DNA from: CBDUQN01 sp965369375
GTDB lineage: Bacteria; Krumholzibacteriota; Krumholzibacteriia; Krumholzibacteriales; Krumholzibacteriaceae
NCBI GenBank assembly: GCA_965369375.1
Contig: CBDUQN010000002.1
Location: 1 to 64,000, forward strand
Direction: 5' to 3'
Length of the DNA stretch: 64,000 nucleotides
A model generated the notes under the pieces. It was not told the origin of the DNA. It worked only from the letters and a program-made list of their open reading frames with translations, and searched no databases. This document shows positions 32,310 to 42,261 of the stretch, in pieces (the stretch's first letter is position 1; each line of letters opens with the position of its first letter). Position numbers and translations under genes: made by a program.

Positions 32310-34469
32310 ATGGCTAAGAAAAACCGCAGAAATATCGCGCGTGGCATTGTGCTCATCATTGCGGCCCTCTTTATCGCGCTGGCCCTCGCGTCGTTCGAGC
32401 CGGGCGACTGGGGTTCGTTCTGGAAGGTTTCCAATCTCTGCGGACCGATAGGGGCGGTGCTCGCGGGGGCGATTCGTTTCGTTTTGGGGCCCGTATTTTC
32501 CTGGGTGTTCCCCGTCTTTCTCGGGTACTGGGGAGTTGCATCGTTGCGCGGTGTCGCGCTCAGGGAGGATCGCCGCCGGATGCTCAGCACGCTGGCGCTC
32601 GCCTGGATTTGCTCCGCTCTAGTCTCTCTCGCCGGCGCCGATTCGGGCGGAGGTTGGATCGGCTCGAAAACGGCGCAGGCCCTCGAGCTCGTATTCGGCC
32701 GTATCGGCTCCGTACTGATTCTCATCGGACTGCTCGTCGTGACCGCATTCATACTCTTCTTCGGCTCCGTCGCGGCCTTTATCGAGCGCGTGCGGGGATT
32801 TTCTCTCGAACCCCTCACGGCGGCGTTGAGGCGAAGGCCGAAGATCCGGACGCTGAGACGGCCGAAGGTCGTGATGGCACATCGGGAAGCTGAAGAGAAG
32901 CCCAAGCCGGTGAAGGTCGATCATAAGGAGACACAACCGGTTGCGGTCAGCGTGGATAAACCGTATCGCCCCGTGCCGGAGGTTCGAAGAGCGAAACCGC
33001 CGTCGCCGGGGAAGGCGGCCGCCGTGGCCGGTGAGCGTGACATGCCCCTTCCCGACATCTCGATTCTCGATGATTACGATTCCGAAACCATCTCATTCAA
33101 CAAGGATGAACTCATTGCGCGTTCCGAGATCATCGAATTGAAGCTCAAGAATTACGGCCTTGCGGGAAAGGTTCAGAAAGTGAGGCCGGGTCCGGTCGTT
33201 ACGACATTCGAGTTCGTCCCGGCGGCCGGCGTGAAGGTGAGCCAGATTGCGAGCCGAGCCGATGATATATCACTCGCGCTCGCGGCGCGAGCCATCCGGA
33301 TCCTGGCCCCCATCCCGGGCAAGGGAGCGGTAGGAATCGAGGTGCCCAATCCCGAGCCTGCGATCGTTTTCATCAAAGAGATGATGGAGCATTACCCCGC
33401 CGGGAAAGAGGGGCTGTGGGTGGCGCTGGGGAAGACGGTCACGGGTGAGCCCTTTTTCGCCGACCTGGCCGATATGCCTCATCTGCTGATCGCGGGCGCG
33501 ACGGGCAGCGGCAAGAGCGTCTGCATCAACTCCATAATATGCTCACTCCTCTTTCACCATACGCCGGCGACGTGCCGTTTCATACTCGTCGACCCGAAGC
33601 GACTCGAGCTGATCACGTACAACGATATCCCGCACCTGCTGCACCCCGTCATAACCGATGCGAAGATAACGCTGAAGGTGCTTCAGTGGATGACGATGGA
33701 GATGGACAAGCGGTACCAGGTGCTCGCCTCGGCCGGGGTCAAAAATATTCGGAGTTACAACCGCAAGATAGAGGAGGAGAAGCCGGTCTCGCCCGAGACG
33801 GGCGAGCCGTACGAGACGCTCCCCTATTACGTCACCATAATAGACGAGCTCGCCGATATCATGGTTATAATGGGCAACGAAATATACCCTCCGATAACGC
33901 GTCTCTCACAGATGGCGCGTGCCGTCGGCATTCACCTCGTCTTTGCGACCCAGCGCCCCTCCGTCGATGTCGTCACGGGTCTGATAAAGGCGAATTTCCC
34001 GGTGCGCATTGCATTTCAGGTGATCACGAAGACAGATTCGAGGACGATTCTCGACCTCAACGGCGCGGAGAAGCTCCTCGGAAACGGCGATATGCTCTAC
34101 CTCCCCAAGAACCGGCCGACGCCGATCAGGATTCAGGGGTCCTTCATCTTGGAGAAAGAGGCGGAAACGATCGTCTCGTACTGGAGATCGTTCGATACCG
34201 AGGAGGGGGAACTCGACCTGTCGGATGAAGCGTCGGCCGCTGCGGATGGCGAAATGGCGATTGACGACGAGCTCTTCAACAAGGCGAGGGAGCTCGTTAT
34301 TATTCACCAACAGGGTTCTATATCATTGCTCCAGAGAAGGTTACGGGTTGGGTATGCACGGGCGGCGCGCATGATCGACATGCTCGAGCAGGCGGGAGTC
34401 GTGGGGCCCTTCGAGGGGAGCAAGGCGAGGCGAGTCCTGGTGGCCCGTGAGGATTATGACGGTCGATAA
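32310..34469 (+). CDS. ftsK: DNA translocase FtsK/SpoIIIE
   Basis: FtsK pumps chromosome ends at the division site and acts with XerCD at dif. The 719-residue protein has about four N-terminal membrane helices (first VLIIAALFIALALASF), a short linker of about 100 residues, a FtsK alpha/beta motor with Walker A AGATGSGKSVC near residue 395 and IIDELADIMVIMG, then ATQRPSVDVVTGLIKANFP. The gamma winged-helix domain closes the protein (SISLLQRRLRVGYARAARMI), which reads KOPS-like DNA in other species. It overlaps rimO downstream. Confidence 0.96.
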   Translation: MAKKNRRNIARGIVLIIAALFIALALASFEPGDWGSFWKVSNLCGPIGAVLAGAIRFVLGPVFSWVFPVFLGYWGVASLRGVALREDRRRMLSTLALAWICSALVSLAGADSGGGWIGSKTAQALELVFGRIGSVLILIGLLVVTAFILFFGSVAAFIERVRGFSLEPLTAALRRRPKIRTLRRPKVVMAHREAEEKPKPVKVDHKETQPVAVSVDKPYRPVPEVRRAKPPSPGKAAAVAGERDMPLPDISILDDYDSETISFNKDELIARSEIIELKLKNYGLAGKVQKVRPGPVVTTFEFVPAAGVKVSQIASRADDISLALAARAIRILAPIPGKGAVGIEVPNPEPAIVFIKEMMEHYPAGKEGLWVALGKTVTGEPFFADLADMPHLLIAGATGSGKSVCINSIICSLLFHHTPATCRFILVDPKRLELITYNDIPHLLHPVITDAKITLKVLQWMTMEMDKRYQVLASAGVKNIRSYNRKIEEEKPVSPETGEPYETLPYYVTIIDELADIMVIMGNEIYPPITRLSQMARAVGIHLVFATQRPSVDVVTGLIKANFPVRIAFQVITKTDSRTILDLNGAEKLLGNGDMLYLPKNRPTPIRIQGSFILEKEAETIVSYWRSFDTEEGELDLSDEASAAADGEMAIDDELFNKARELVIIHQQGSISLLQRRLRVGYARAARMIDMLEQAGVVGPFEGSKARRVLVAREDYDGR

Positions 34470-35805
34470 CGGAACGCATACCCCCGGCACATATTTTTTT
34501 TTCAATCTCGGATGCCCGAAAAACCTCGTCGACGCAGAGCGGGTCGCTGCGGGCCTCGAAGCGTGCGGGTGGCTGGAATCACCGGCGCCCGAAAAAGCTT
34601 CGTTGCTCGTCGTGACGACCTGCGCATTCATCGGGATTGCGGAAGAAGAATCGGTGAATGAGATTCTCCGCGTTGCTTCCGGCAAGGGCGCAGAGCAGAA
34701 ACTGGTCGTTCTCGGTTGTCTCGTCTCGCGCGAGGGTGATGCGCTTGGCAAACTGCTCCCTGAGGTAGATCTCTTTCTCGATGTGAGCGAAATGGATCTG
34801 CTGCCGCAGCGGCTCGGGGCGCGTGAATCGCTCCCGGGTGCCGAGCAAACATCGTACGTAACGGCGAGAAAGCTCTTTACCCCTTCGCACATCGCCTATC
34901 TCAAGATCGCCGACGGCTGCTCGAATCACTGCACCTACTGCACTATTCCACGCATACGGGGCGAGCTCTCGAGCCGCAGCCGGGAGAGTCTGCTCGCTGA
35001 AGCGTCGCTGCTCGCCGCCCGGGGTGTTCGCGAGTTCACCGTTGTTGCGCAGGACACCGCTGCGTGGGGTTTCGATCGCGACGCGAGCAGCGGGTTGTAC
35101 CGCCTGCTCGAGGAACTCGCCGACATCATGGGGACGGGGTGGGTCAGGCTCATGTACCTCAATCCGTCACACATGGATGTCTCGAGGATCGTCGATCTCT
35201 GTAATCGCGGAGCACTATGCCGTTATCTCGACATCCCGGTGCAACATGCCTCGGATGGCATTCTCGGACGGATGCGGCGGGGGTATGAGAAAGAAGACCT
35301 CGTGCGGCTGTTCGCCGATTTGCGATCGAGTATAGAGGGGCTCGTACTGCGGACTACGGTCATGGTCGGGTTCCCCGGTGAAACGGAAGATGATTTCCAG
35401 GAGCTTGCCTGCTTCCTCGAGGATGTAGCGTTCGATCATGTCGGAGTTTTCGCCTATTCGGAGGAAGCGCTCACGCCGGCCGCCCGCTTCAGGGATAAGG
35501 TCGAACATGAAGAGGCAGAGCGGAGAAGGAGCACGATCCTCGATATTCAGATGGATATATCCGCTGAAAGACTGTCGGAACGTGTCGGTGCGGATGAAAC
35601 AATTCTGGTCGATGAGGTGTTTAAGGAGGGTGAGCGGCCCGCCCCGTCGATCTGGGGGGTGGGACGGTATTACGGGCAGGCGTATGAGGTGGACGGTGTT
35701 ACCTTTCTCACCGGGAAGCAGCGCGCGCCGGGGGAATTCGTGAATGCGCGCATCGAAGAGCACACGGTGTACGACCTCATAGCCAGAATTGGAAATTTAG
35801 ATTGA
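34456..35805 (+). CDS. rimO: Ribosomal protein S12 methylthiotransferase RimO
   Basis: RimO adds a methylthio group to Asp89 of ribosomal protein S12. The N-terminal MTTase domain has three cluster Cys (LGCPKN at 19-24, TTCAF, and VLGCLV). The radical SAM domain has CSNHCTYCTIPRIRG, the CxxxCxxC motif, and the C-terminal TRAM domain fills the last ~65 residues. The NLVDAER run after LGCPKN favours RimO over MiaB. The ORF opens at GTG 34447 and overlaps the end of ftsK. ATG 34456 is likely, with GAGGA just upstream. Confidence 0.92.
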   Translation: MTVDNGTHTPGTYFFFNLGCPKNLVDAERVAAGLEACGWLESPAPEKASLLVVTTCAFIGIAEEESVNEILRVASGKGAEQKLVVLGCLVSREGDALGKLLPEVDLFLDVSEMDLLPQRLGARESLPGAEQTSYVTARKLFTPSHIAYLKIADGCSNHCTYCTIPRIRGELSSRSRESLLAEASLLAARGVREFTVVAQDTAAWGFDRDASSGLYRLLEELADIMGTGWVRLMYLNPSHMDVSRIVDLCNRGALCRYLDIPVQHASDGILGRMRRGYEKEDLVRLFADLRSSIEGLVLRTTVMVGFPGETEDDFQELACFLEDVAFDHVGVFAYSEEALTPAARFRDKVEHEEAERRRSTILDIQMDISAERLSERVGADETILVDEVFKEGERPAPSIWGVGRYYGQAYEVDGVTFLTGKQRAPGEFVNARIEEHTVYDLIARIGNLD

Positions 35806-35831
35806 CTTTTATCGCAATTGAATATCATTAT
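35802..35831 (+). promoter_or_regulatory. Candidate sigma-70 promoter after rimO
   Basis: TTGACT at 35802-35807 and CATTAT at 35826-35831 are 18 bases apart. The -35 begins inside the rimO stop region, and transcription would start near 35838, about 70 bases before the gene at 35909. The -10 matches the consensus at four of six bases. Confidence 0.4.
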
Positions 35832-35908
35832 TCGGCTTAAGAGGAATCCGATCGCATCCGAGTGCCGGTCGGGGACGCGGATGCTCTCGATATGAGGGAG
35901 GTTGCCCT

Positions 35909-36601
35909 GTGAGGTCTCACGAACACGGTAAGATTATGAAACAAATGGCACTTACTATGTGCCTCTGGATGCTGTGCATGCTCGGTGCCGTCTCCCTGGC
36001 CGCGATCGAAACAGAGAAGATTACTCCTACAAATATGGATATTCTCGGACGTATATCCAGTGACGCCATTTCGGAAATCATCGGGAACATGCCGGCGCTG
36101 GATGGTGAGAAAGCGGTCTTCATTCGCAAAGACCGGGGCATCGGGGAAAGCGATTTTATTTTCGAGAATGTGATCGTTCAGCGATTCGAGGATGCCGGTT
36201 TCCGGGTAATCCTCGAGAAGCCCGCGACATCTGATTCAGCATCGAAGAGAGATATCTACCGTCTGTCGTACCAGCTCATCAAAATGTCCCTCGAGTATCC
36301 GAGGATCGGCCGGCGGTACTGGTTCGGACGTAAAGAGGTCGAGCGGGCCGCCGAGATCGGAATATTCGCGCAGCTTGTCGATCTCAAATCCGGGGATGTC
36401 GTGTGGGTCGGTGAGGCAAAGAAGGAATTCAAAGATGTAATACGGTACTCCGCTCTCGATGAGGTCGAGGATGATGAATACGAGTTTACAAAACCGCAGA
36501 GAAAAGAGCTTCGGTGGAGCAAGATCGTCGAACCGGTGGTTGTGACCGGTATCGTTGTCGGGCTGGTGTACCTCTTCTTTTCCAATCAGAGCAATGAATA
36601 A
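35909..36601 (+). CDS. Exported protein with C-terminal membrane anchor, function unknown
   Basis: A 230-residue protein with an N-terminal hydrophobic segment (MTMCLWMLCMLGAVSLAA type) and a C-terminal one (VVVTGIVVGLVYLFF). The middle part, with FENVIVQRFEDAGFRVILEK, DIYRLSYQLIKMSLEYP and LVDLKSGDVVWVGEAKKEF, resembles CsgG-like periplasmic folds in general layout, but I cannot place it in a family. GTG 35909 has GAGGGAGG at 35894-35902 at good distance, while ATG 35936 is an in-frame alternative that leaves a shorter n-region. Its stop overlaps the next start (ATGAATAA), so it is likely co-translated with the TPR lipoprotein. Confidence 0.65.
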   Translation: MRSHEHGKIMKQMALTMCLWMLCMLGAVSLAAIETEKITPTNMDILGRISSDAISEIIGNMPALDGEKAVFIRKDRGIGESDFIFENVIVQRFEDAGFRVILEKPATSDSASKRDIYRLSYQLIKMSLEYPRIGRRYWFGRKEVERAAEIGIFAQLVDLKSGDVVWVGEAKKEFKDVIRYSALDEVEDDEYEFTKPQRKELRWSKIVEPVVVTGIVVGLVYLFFSNQSNE

Positions 36602-37556
36602 AATCGAGGTGAGAAGGATTCGCTGTTCCATCTCCCTTTGCGTGCTGAAGAGAATGCTCCCACTATGTATCTGCTCCATTCTCGTGTTCGTGTCTTCCTG
36701 CGGCCATCAGTCCGTGAGCGAGAGGGCGAGGAAAGAGTATGAAACGGGACAGTACCGGGAGGCTCTCTTCCTGATAAAGCATCACTTCAAGAAGGGCGGT
36801 GAGCGAAGCCCCGAGCTCCTCTTTCTCGCCGGCCGGTCTTGGCTGAGACTCAGTGTCGAAGCGGAAGCCGATGACGCCTTTGCCGAGGTGTACAGCAGCG
36901 ATTCGACATGGGCGCCGCGTATAGCGCAGGAATTCAGGTCGGAAGCGCTTCGAAGCATGCAGCGTGGTCTCGAGGCGAAGGGAAAGCGGTTTCTTCTTCA
37001 GGCGCTCAATTACGACCCGGATCTCGATTTTGGGCACTGCAACGCGATCGCCGGGGAGCTGCTCCTCGAGCGGAGGGATTACGAAGGATCCGTCGAGCAT
37101 TTCGAACGTTATCTCGCGGAATATCCGGACACGGCCGGTGCGGCGCAGGTGATGATGCACCTCGGAACGGCATACGAGGGCAAGGGTGATGTAGATAAAG
37201 CGATTGAACACTACCGGATCTTTCAGAAACGATATTCGCGGAGCCGGCTCAAGACAACAGCCAGATGGAGGATAGAAAACCTGCTCTATGCCAAGGCGAA
37301 GGATCATAGGGCGGCGGGAGAGACATCGTCGGCGATCGCCGTTCTCGAGCCACTCGCCTCATCGGCTCAGAATCCATTGGTGCGCGAACGGGCCAATTTT
37401 GTCTTAGGAGAGATTTTCGAGGAGCAGGGAGATCCGACGAGAGCCCTTTCGTATTACCGTCACGTTATCAACTTGAACCTCGGTTCGAGCGGCAGGCTCG
37501 TTGAAAAGGCAAAAGAAAGGATAGAGCGGATTGAGATATCGAAATCTTCCAGGTAA
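36594..37556 (+). CDS. TPR-repeat lipoprotein
   Basis: A 320-residue lipoprotein with a lipobox at Cys36 (LVFVSSC). The n-region is long, so ATG 36654 is a possible alternative start. TPR-like repeats follow (KEYETGQYREALFLIKHHFK, GELLLERRDYEGSVEHFERY, MHLGTAYEGKGDVDKAIEHY, LGEIFEEQGDPTRALSYYRH). It looks like a paralogue or partner of BamD, whose gene overlaps its 3' end by 26 bases. A role in envelope assembly is an inference from context. Confidence 0.75.
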   Translation: MNKIEVRRIRCSISLCVLKRMLPLCICSILVFVSSCGHQSVSERARKEYETGQYREALFLIKHHFKKGGERSPELLFLAGRSWLRLSVEAEADDAFAEVYSSDSTWAPRIAQEFRSEALRSMQRGLEAKGKRFLLQALNYDPDLDFGHCNAIAGELLLERRDYEGSVEHFERYLAEYPDTAGAAQVMMHLGTAYEGKGDVDKAIEHYRIFQKRYSRSRLKTTARWRIENLLYAKAKDHRAAGETSSAIAVLEPLASSAQNPLVRERANFVLGEIFEEQGDPTRALSYYRHVINLNLGSSGRLVEKAKERIERIEISKSSR

Positions 37557-38313
37557 CGGCTTGTCATCTGCGATCCTTCTCCTTTCGAGCCTTCTGATCT
37601 TCGCGTCGTGCGGCGGGCCCTACACGGCAAAGAGGGTTTCACTGCCCGACGAAAAACTGGCCCTCGCGCGGAAATATTTCGACAGGGGCAGATACAACAG
37701 AGCCGCAGCCGAGTACAAGGATTTCCTCGCAACGTTTGCCGGTGACGAGAGAAGCGATTTCGCGCAATACCGTCTTGCCGAGAGCTACCGTTTGGACGGG
37801 GATTATGCGCTCGCCGCAGTGGAGTATCGGATTCTTATTACCGATTACGGTTACAGCGAGTATGTCGACGATGCATTCTTTCTCGAGGCCGTCTGTCACT
37901 TCAGGCAGGCGCAGCGCTCGGAGCGTGACCAGACGGAGAGCTACAACGCCCTGAACAAGATTACCAGGTTTCTCCAGCTCTTTCCCGACAGTCCCCGCCG
38001 TGAAGAGGCTGAGGCCGCGCGTGATGAGATACACGATCGCCTCGGCCGGAAGGATTTCCTCAATGCGAAGTTGTATTACAGGGGCAAGCACTATACCGCG
38101 GCGCTGATCTACTTCGATAAGATCATCAAGAGCTATCCGAAGACGATCTGGGCAGTGCGGAGTCACTACTTCAGGGGGGCGATCATGGAGAAGCGGTATA
38201 AATTCGAAGAGGCGATCAAGGAGTACAAAGCCGCCCTGTCATCGGAGAGGTCGTTTCCTGAGAAGAATCACGCAGGCATGCGTCTAAAGGGGCTCGAGAA
38301 GTGGAGCGAGTAG
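37531..38313 (+). CDS. bamD: Outer-membrane assembly lipoprotein BamD
   Basis: BamD is the essential lipoprotein of the Bam complex, which inserts barrel proteins into the outer membrane. The 260-residue protein has a lipobox at Cys27 (LLIFASCGG) and then TPR repeats with the BamD pattern: LALARKYFDRGRYNRAAAEY, DFAQYRLAESYRLDGDYALA, YNALNKITRFLQLFPDSP, and NAKLYYRGKHYTAALIYFDK. It starts at TTG 37531 inside the upstream gene. BamA is encoded at 51133 and Skp at 53459. BamB, BamC and BamE are not in the window. Confidence 0.88.
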   Translation: MRYRNLPGNGLSSAILLLSSLLIFASCGGPYTAKRVSLPDEKLALARKYFDRGRYNRAAAEYKDFLATFAGDERSDFAQYRLAESYRLDGDYALAAVEYRILITDYGYSEYVDDAFFLEAVCHFRQAQRSERDQTESYNALNKITRFLQLFPDSPRREEAEAARDEIHDRLGRKDFLNAKLYYRGKHYTAALIYFDKIIKSYPKTIWAVRSHYFRGAIMEKRYKFEEAIKEYKAALSSERSFPEKNHAGMRLKGLEKWSE

Positions 38314-38314
38314 G

Positions 38315-38911
38315 TTGACGGGCAGCTGGAAAGTCGGTCTTTTCGGAGGGACGTTCGATCCGATTCACACCGGACACCTGATCCTCGCTCAGGTTGCCTC
38401 TGATTTCATCGGACTCGACCGTGTCTTCTTTTTGCCGACCTCCTACCCGCCGCACAAGGCCGAAGCGTCGCTCACCGACTTCGCCACGCGAAGACGGATG
38501 GTGGAACTGGCGATAGCGGACAATTCTCGTTTCGAGCTTTCGCTTGCAGAAGAGAGCGAGGGTATCGTTTATACATATGAAACGGTTCTCCATTTTGCCG
38601 ACGGGGGATTCGATCGCGAGGCGCTGCATCTGCTCATCGGGAGCGATTCCCTCGAGGAGCTGTTTTCCTGGAAGAATCCCGATATCATATTTTCTCGTGC
38701 AACGATCGTGGTGCTCAAGCGCCCGGGGTGCGAATCGATGCCGGCGCTGCCGGACGACGCGGCGGTCATAATGATCGAGACCGGCTGTAATACTATCTCC
38801 TCGAGTGAGGTCAGGGAGCGTGTCGGTAGCGGAAAATCGGTGCGCTACCTCGTTCCAGACGCGGTGGAGCGCTTCATTATCGATCACTCGCTCTACGGCG
38901 CAACCGCTTGA
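38315..38911 (+). CDS. nadD: Nicotinate-nucleotide adenylyltransferase
   Basis: NadD converts nicotinate mononucleotide to its adenine dinucleotide in NAD synthesis. It opens with GLFGGTFDPIHTGHLILAQV, the HxGH nucleotidyltransferase motif, followed by FFLPTSYPPHKAEAS and FATRRRMVELAI. The closing SSSEVRERVGSGKSVRYLVP is the usual ISSTxIR region. Length is 198 residues. The start is TTG 38315, one base after bamD ends. The nadB gene at the right edge is a second NAD gene in the window. Confidence 0.93.
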   Translation: MTGSWKVGLFGGTFDPIHTGHLILAQVASDFIGLDRVFFLPTSYPPHKAEASLTDFATRRRMVELAIADNSRFELSLAEESEGIVYTYETVLHFADGGFDREALHLLIGSDSLEELFSWKNPDIIFSRATIVVLKRPGCESMPALPDDAAVIMIETGCNTISSSEVRERVGSGKSVRYLVPDAVERFIIDHSLYGATA

Positions 38912-38931
38912 CTGTAAGGGGAATCCTCACC

Positions 38932-41646
38932 ATGGCGCTCTTTCTCATAGATGGACATGCTCTCGTATACCGGGCGTATTTCGCCTTCATTCGCAGCCCA
39001 CTGACGAACTCGAAGGGCGAGAATACGAGCGCCGTTTATGGATTCACGAGGACGCTTCTCCAGCTGATCAAGAAATACCGTCCGGAGCATCTCGCCGTCG
39101 TATTCGACAGTGAGGAAGAAACCGAGCGGCACCGCGCGTATCCCGAATACAAGGCGCATCGCGAAGAGATGCCCGACGAGATGTCGGTGCAGTTCCCCTG
39201 GATCTTCGATGTCATAGAGGCTATGGGGATCGCTATCGTGATTAAGCCGGGGTACGAGGCCGACGATATAATCGCTACGCTTGCGAGGAAGGATTTTGCG
39301 GACGGCATGGACGTCAAGATCGTCACGAGTGACAAGGATCTCTTCCAGCTTCTCTCCGCGAAGGTGCATATCCTCAAGCCCTCGAAGGGATCGAACTTCG
39401 AGGATGAGATAGGTCCCGCATACCTCGAACAGCGATTCGGTCTCGGACCCGACCAGATAGTCGATCTCCTTGCGCTCATGGGTGACAGCAGCGATAACAT
39501 TCCCGGCGTGCGCGGAATCGGTGAAAAGACTGCGCTCAAGCTGCTGCATGCATTCGGCTCGCTCGATGAGATACTGGCCAATACGGGCAGGATAGAGCCC
39601 CGGCATGTGCGCGACAAGATCGAGCGGGATCGTGACAGCGCACTCTCTTCCCGGGATCTCGTCACGCTCTTGGAAGTTCCTCTAGATCTGACGCTCGAGG
39701 GCCTCGAGGTGGGAGAGCCCGACGAAAAGCGTCTCACGGAGCTTCTGATCAGGTTCGAATTTCACCAGATCCTTCGGGAATTCTCCTTCGGATCGAAGAG
39801 CGCCCCGAAACGCGTCGACTACCGGTGCGTGGACGAGCAGGGCCTGTCCGCGCTCGCGGGTGCGCTTGGGGAAAGCACGGCGTTAGTGCTCGATGTCGAA
39901 ACGACGTCTCTCGATCCGCTCTCAGCGGAGATCGTCGGGATATCATTCTGCGCGCGGGAAGGGAAGTCATGGTACGTGCCGGTCTCCTGCGTGGGCGATT
40001 CCGAGCCGGGGGGGCTCTTCGACGAGGGTGCAGGCATGGGTGGAGGTATTCCCGTCGATAAGGTGAGAAACGCCCTCGGACCCGTCCTGTCGGATGCCTC
40101 TATCGGCAAGATCGGGCACAATATCAAGTATGATTCCCTGGTGCTCGAAGCACACGGTTTCGAGGTGAAAGGGATTTCATTCGACACGATGATCGCATCG
40201 TACTGTCTCGATCCCGAGCGAAGGTCGCATTCGCTCGATACGCTTGCCCTCGAATTCTGCCGCCATACGATGATCTCATACCGGGATCTCTTCCGGCCAG
40301 ATGACAAGGTGCGCGATATACGTTCCGTTCCCCTCGAGAAGCTCACCCGGTACTCCTGCGAGGATGCCGACTACACGATGAGACTGAAGAATATTTTCGA
40401 TCCGAAGCTCGACTCGTACGGCGTGACTAAGCTCTTCAACGAGGTCGAGATGCCCCTCGCACTCGTTCTGGCGAGGATGGAGCGGGAAGGCGTCGCGCTC
40501 GACACGGGCATTCTAGAGTCCCTCTCGGATGGCGTTACCCGTGATCTCGATCGTCTGACATCACAGATCCACGAGATGGCGGGTGAGCAGTTCAATATCA
40601 ATTCGAGCAAGCAGCTTCAGCGAATACTCTTTGAGAAACTGGGCCTCCCCGTCGTCAGACGGACAAAAACGGGATTCTCGACCGATGTCGAGGTGTTGCG
40701 CGAGCTCGCGCCGCAAAACGAGATCGCCGGAGCGGTTCTCGAGCACAGGCAGCTCTCGAAGCTCGCGAGCACGTATCTCCAAGCGTTGCCGAAGCTCGTG
40801 AATGATTCGACGGGGCGCATCCATACTTCATTCAACCAGACGGTGACGGCGACCGGCCGTCTCTCGTCGAGTGAGCCCAATTTGCAGAACATACCGATTC
40901 GAACCGAACTCGGGAGACGGATACGCAGCGCGTTCGTGCCGCGGGAGGGAAACGTCTTGATGGACGCTGATTACTCGCAGATAGAGCTTCGCATCCTGGC
41001 GCACCTTTCCGAGGACGAGGCGCTGATGGAGGCATTCAGAGAGGGTGTCGATATCCACACGAGAACCGCCGCGCGGATAAACGGCGTGAGCGAGGAGGAA
41101 GTCGACGGTGCGATGCGCTCACGCGCTAAGACGATCAATTTCGGCGTCGTGTACGGCATGGGTGCGCGCGGCCTCGCGCGCCAGCTCGGAATCCCGGTGC
41201 AGGAAGCGAAACAATTTATCGAGGAGTATTTCAGCACCTACCCGGGAGTCAAGGCGTTCATCGATACGGCGATCGAGAATGCCCGCAACAACATGTATAC
41301 CGAGACATTGCTCGGCAGGAGACGTCTCCTTCCCGATATCAACACCGATGACGGGCGGGTGCGGAGTTTTTCCGAGCGCATAGCCGTGAATACGCCTATC
41401 CAGGGCACCGCGGCGGACATGATAAAGGTGGCGATGGTGAATATCGATCGGGCCGTCATGGAGCGCGCCCTCGGCAGCAGGATGATTCTGCAGGTTCACG
41501 ACGAGCTCGTATTCGATGTTCCTCCCGCTGAGCTAGACGTCATCAAGGAGATTGTCCGATCATCGATGGAGGCGGCGATCGACCTTCGCGTGCCTATCGT
41601 CGTCGACATCGGATGCGGCAAGAATTGGTTGGAGGCCCATCCATGA
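38932..41646 (+). CDS. polA: DNA polymerase I
   Basis: A 904-residue repair polymerase. The 5'-3' exonuclease part covers about 1-290 (LFLIDGHALVYRAYFAF, GYEADDIIATLA, LLALMGDSSDNIPGVRGIG). The 3'-5' exonuclease has its acidic motifs (LVLDVETTSLDP, GHNIKYDSLV and YSCEDADYT), so proofreading looks intact. The polymerase part shows MDADYSQIELRILAHLSED, RSRAKTINFGVVYGM and QVHDELVFD. ATG 38932 was chosen over TTG 38908. It overlaps coaE by four bases (ATGA). Confidence 0.96.
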   Translation: MALFLIDGHALVYRAYFAFIRSPLTNSKGENTSAVYGFTRTLLQLIKKYRPEHLAVVFDSEEETERHRAYPEYKAHREEMPDEMSVQFPWIFDVIEAMGIAIVIKPGYEADDIIATLARKDFADGMDVKIVTSDKDLFQLLSAKVHILKPSKGSNFEDEIGPAYLEQRFGLGPDQIVDLLALMGDSSDNIPGVRGIGEKTALKLLHAFGSLDEILANTGRIEPRHVRDKIERDRDSALSSRDLVTLLEVPLDLTLEGLEVGEPDEKRLTELLIRFEFHQILREFSFGSKSAPKRVDYRCVDEQGLSALAGALGESTALVLDVETTSLDPLSAEIVGISFCAREGKSWYVPVSCVGDSEPGGLFDEGAGMGGGIPVDKVRNALGPVLSDASIGKIGHNIKYDSLVLEAHGFEVKGISFDTMIASYCLDPERRSHSLDTLALEFCRHTMISYRDLFRPDDKVRDIRSVPLEKLTRYSCEDADYTMRLKNIFDPKLDSYGVTKLFNEVEMPLALVLARMEREGVALDTGILESLSDGVTRDLDRLTSQIHEMAGEQFNINSSKQLQRILFEKLGLPVVRRTKTGFSTDVEVLRELAPQNEIAGAVLEHRQLSKLASTYLQALPKLVNDSTGRIHTSFNQTVTATGRLSSSEPNLQNIPIRTELGRRIRSAFVPREGNVLMDADYSQIELRILAHLSEDEALMEAFREGVDIHTRTAARINGVSEEEVDGAMRSRAKTINFGVVYGMGARGLARQLGIPVQEAKQFIEEYFSTYPGVKAFIDTAIENARNNMYTETLLGRRRLLPDINTDDGRVRSFSERIAVNTPIQGTAADMIKVAMVNIDRAVMERALGSRMILQVHDELVFDVPPAELDVIKEIVRSSMEAAIDLRVPIVVDIGCGKNWLEAHP

Positions 41647-42245
41647 GACCACCGATTATCGTTGTCACGGGCTCTATAGCCTCGGGAAAAACGCTTGTCG
41701 CGGATCTTCTCGCCGGCGCGGACGGAGCGCTCATCGACTGTGACTCGCTCGCGCACCGTGCCTACGATGACGCCGAGCTAACAGAGCGCATCATCCGGAG
41801 ATTCGGCGATTCGATCCTCACGCCTTCCGGGAAGATCTCGAGGGTTGAACTCGGAAGAATGGTTTTCTCCGATAGTCAACTCCTTGCGGCGCTCAACAGG
41901 CTCGTAGGGCCGTTCGTGGGGAGGATTATCGGCGAAAAGGTAAGGAGTTTGAGAACCGAGGCGCGATATATTGTGCTTGATGCGGTGCTCTTTTTTCAGT
42001 ATAAATTCAGGTTCAAAGTCGATCTCGTGGTGCTGACGGAAGCCTCCATGGAGACACGTCTCAGTCGAGTGATGCGCAGAGACGGGTTTTCGAGAAAGGA
42101 GGCTCTCATGCGAATTGAGCGGCAAAAATCCCTCGAGCGGGAATGGGCGCAGGCCGACATTACAATACGCACGGACCAACCGAGGGAGAGGGTTATCGCC
42201 GCCGCGGCCGGCATACGCGACCGGTTCATCGCGCAGTACCTGTAG
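41643..42245 (+). CDS. coaE: Dephospho-CoA kinase
   Basis: CoaE phosphorylates dephospho-CoA in the last step of CoA synthesis. The 200-residue protein has the P-loop IIVVTGSIASGKTLVADLL, then DCDSLAHRAYDD, DAVLFFQ, and the lid region RLSRVMRRDGFSRKEALMRIERQ. It starts at ATG 41643 (ATGA overlap with polA). The order polA-coaE is common in many bacteria. Confidence 0.93.
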   Translation: MRPPIIVVTGSIASGKTLVADLLAGADGALIDCDSLAHRAYDDAELTERIIRRFGDSILTPSGKISRVELGRMVFSDSQLLAALNRLVGPFVGRIIGEKVRSLRTEARYIVLDAVLFFQYKFRFKVDLVVLTEASMETRLSRVMRRDGFSRKEALMRIERQKSLEREWAQADITIRTDQPRERVIAAAAGIRDRFIAQYL

Positions 42246-42261
42246 CTGAGCGGAGGAGTTC

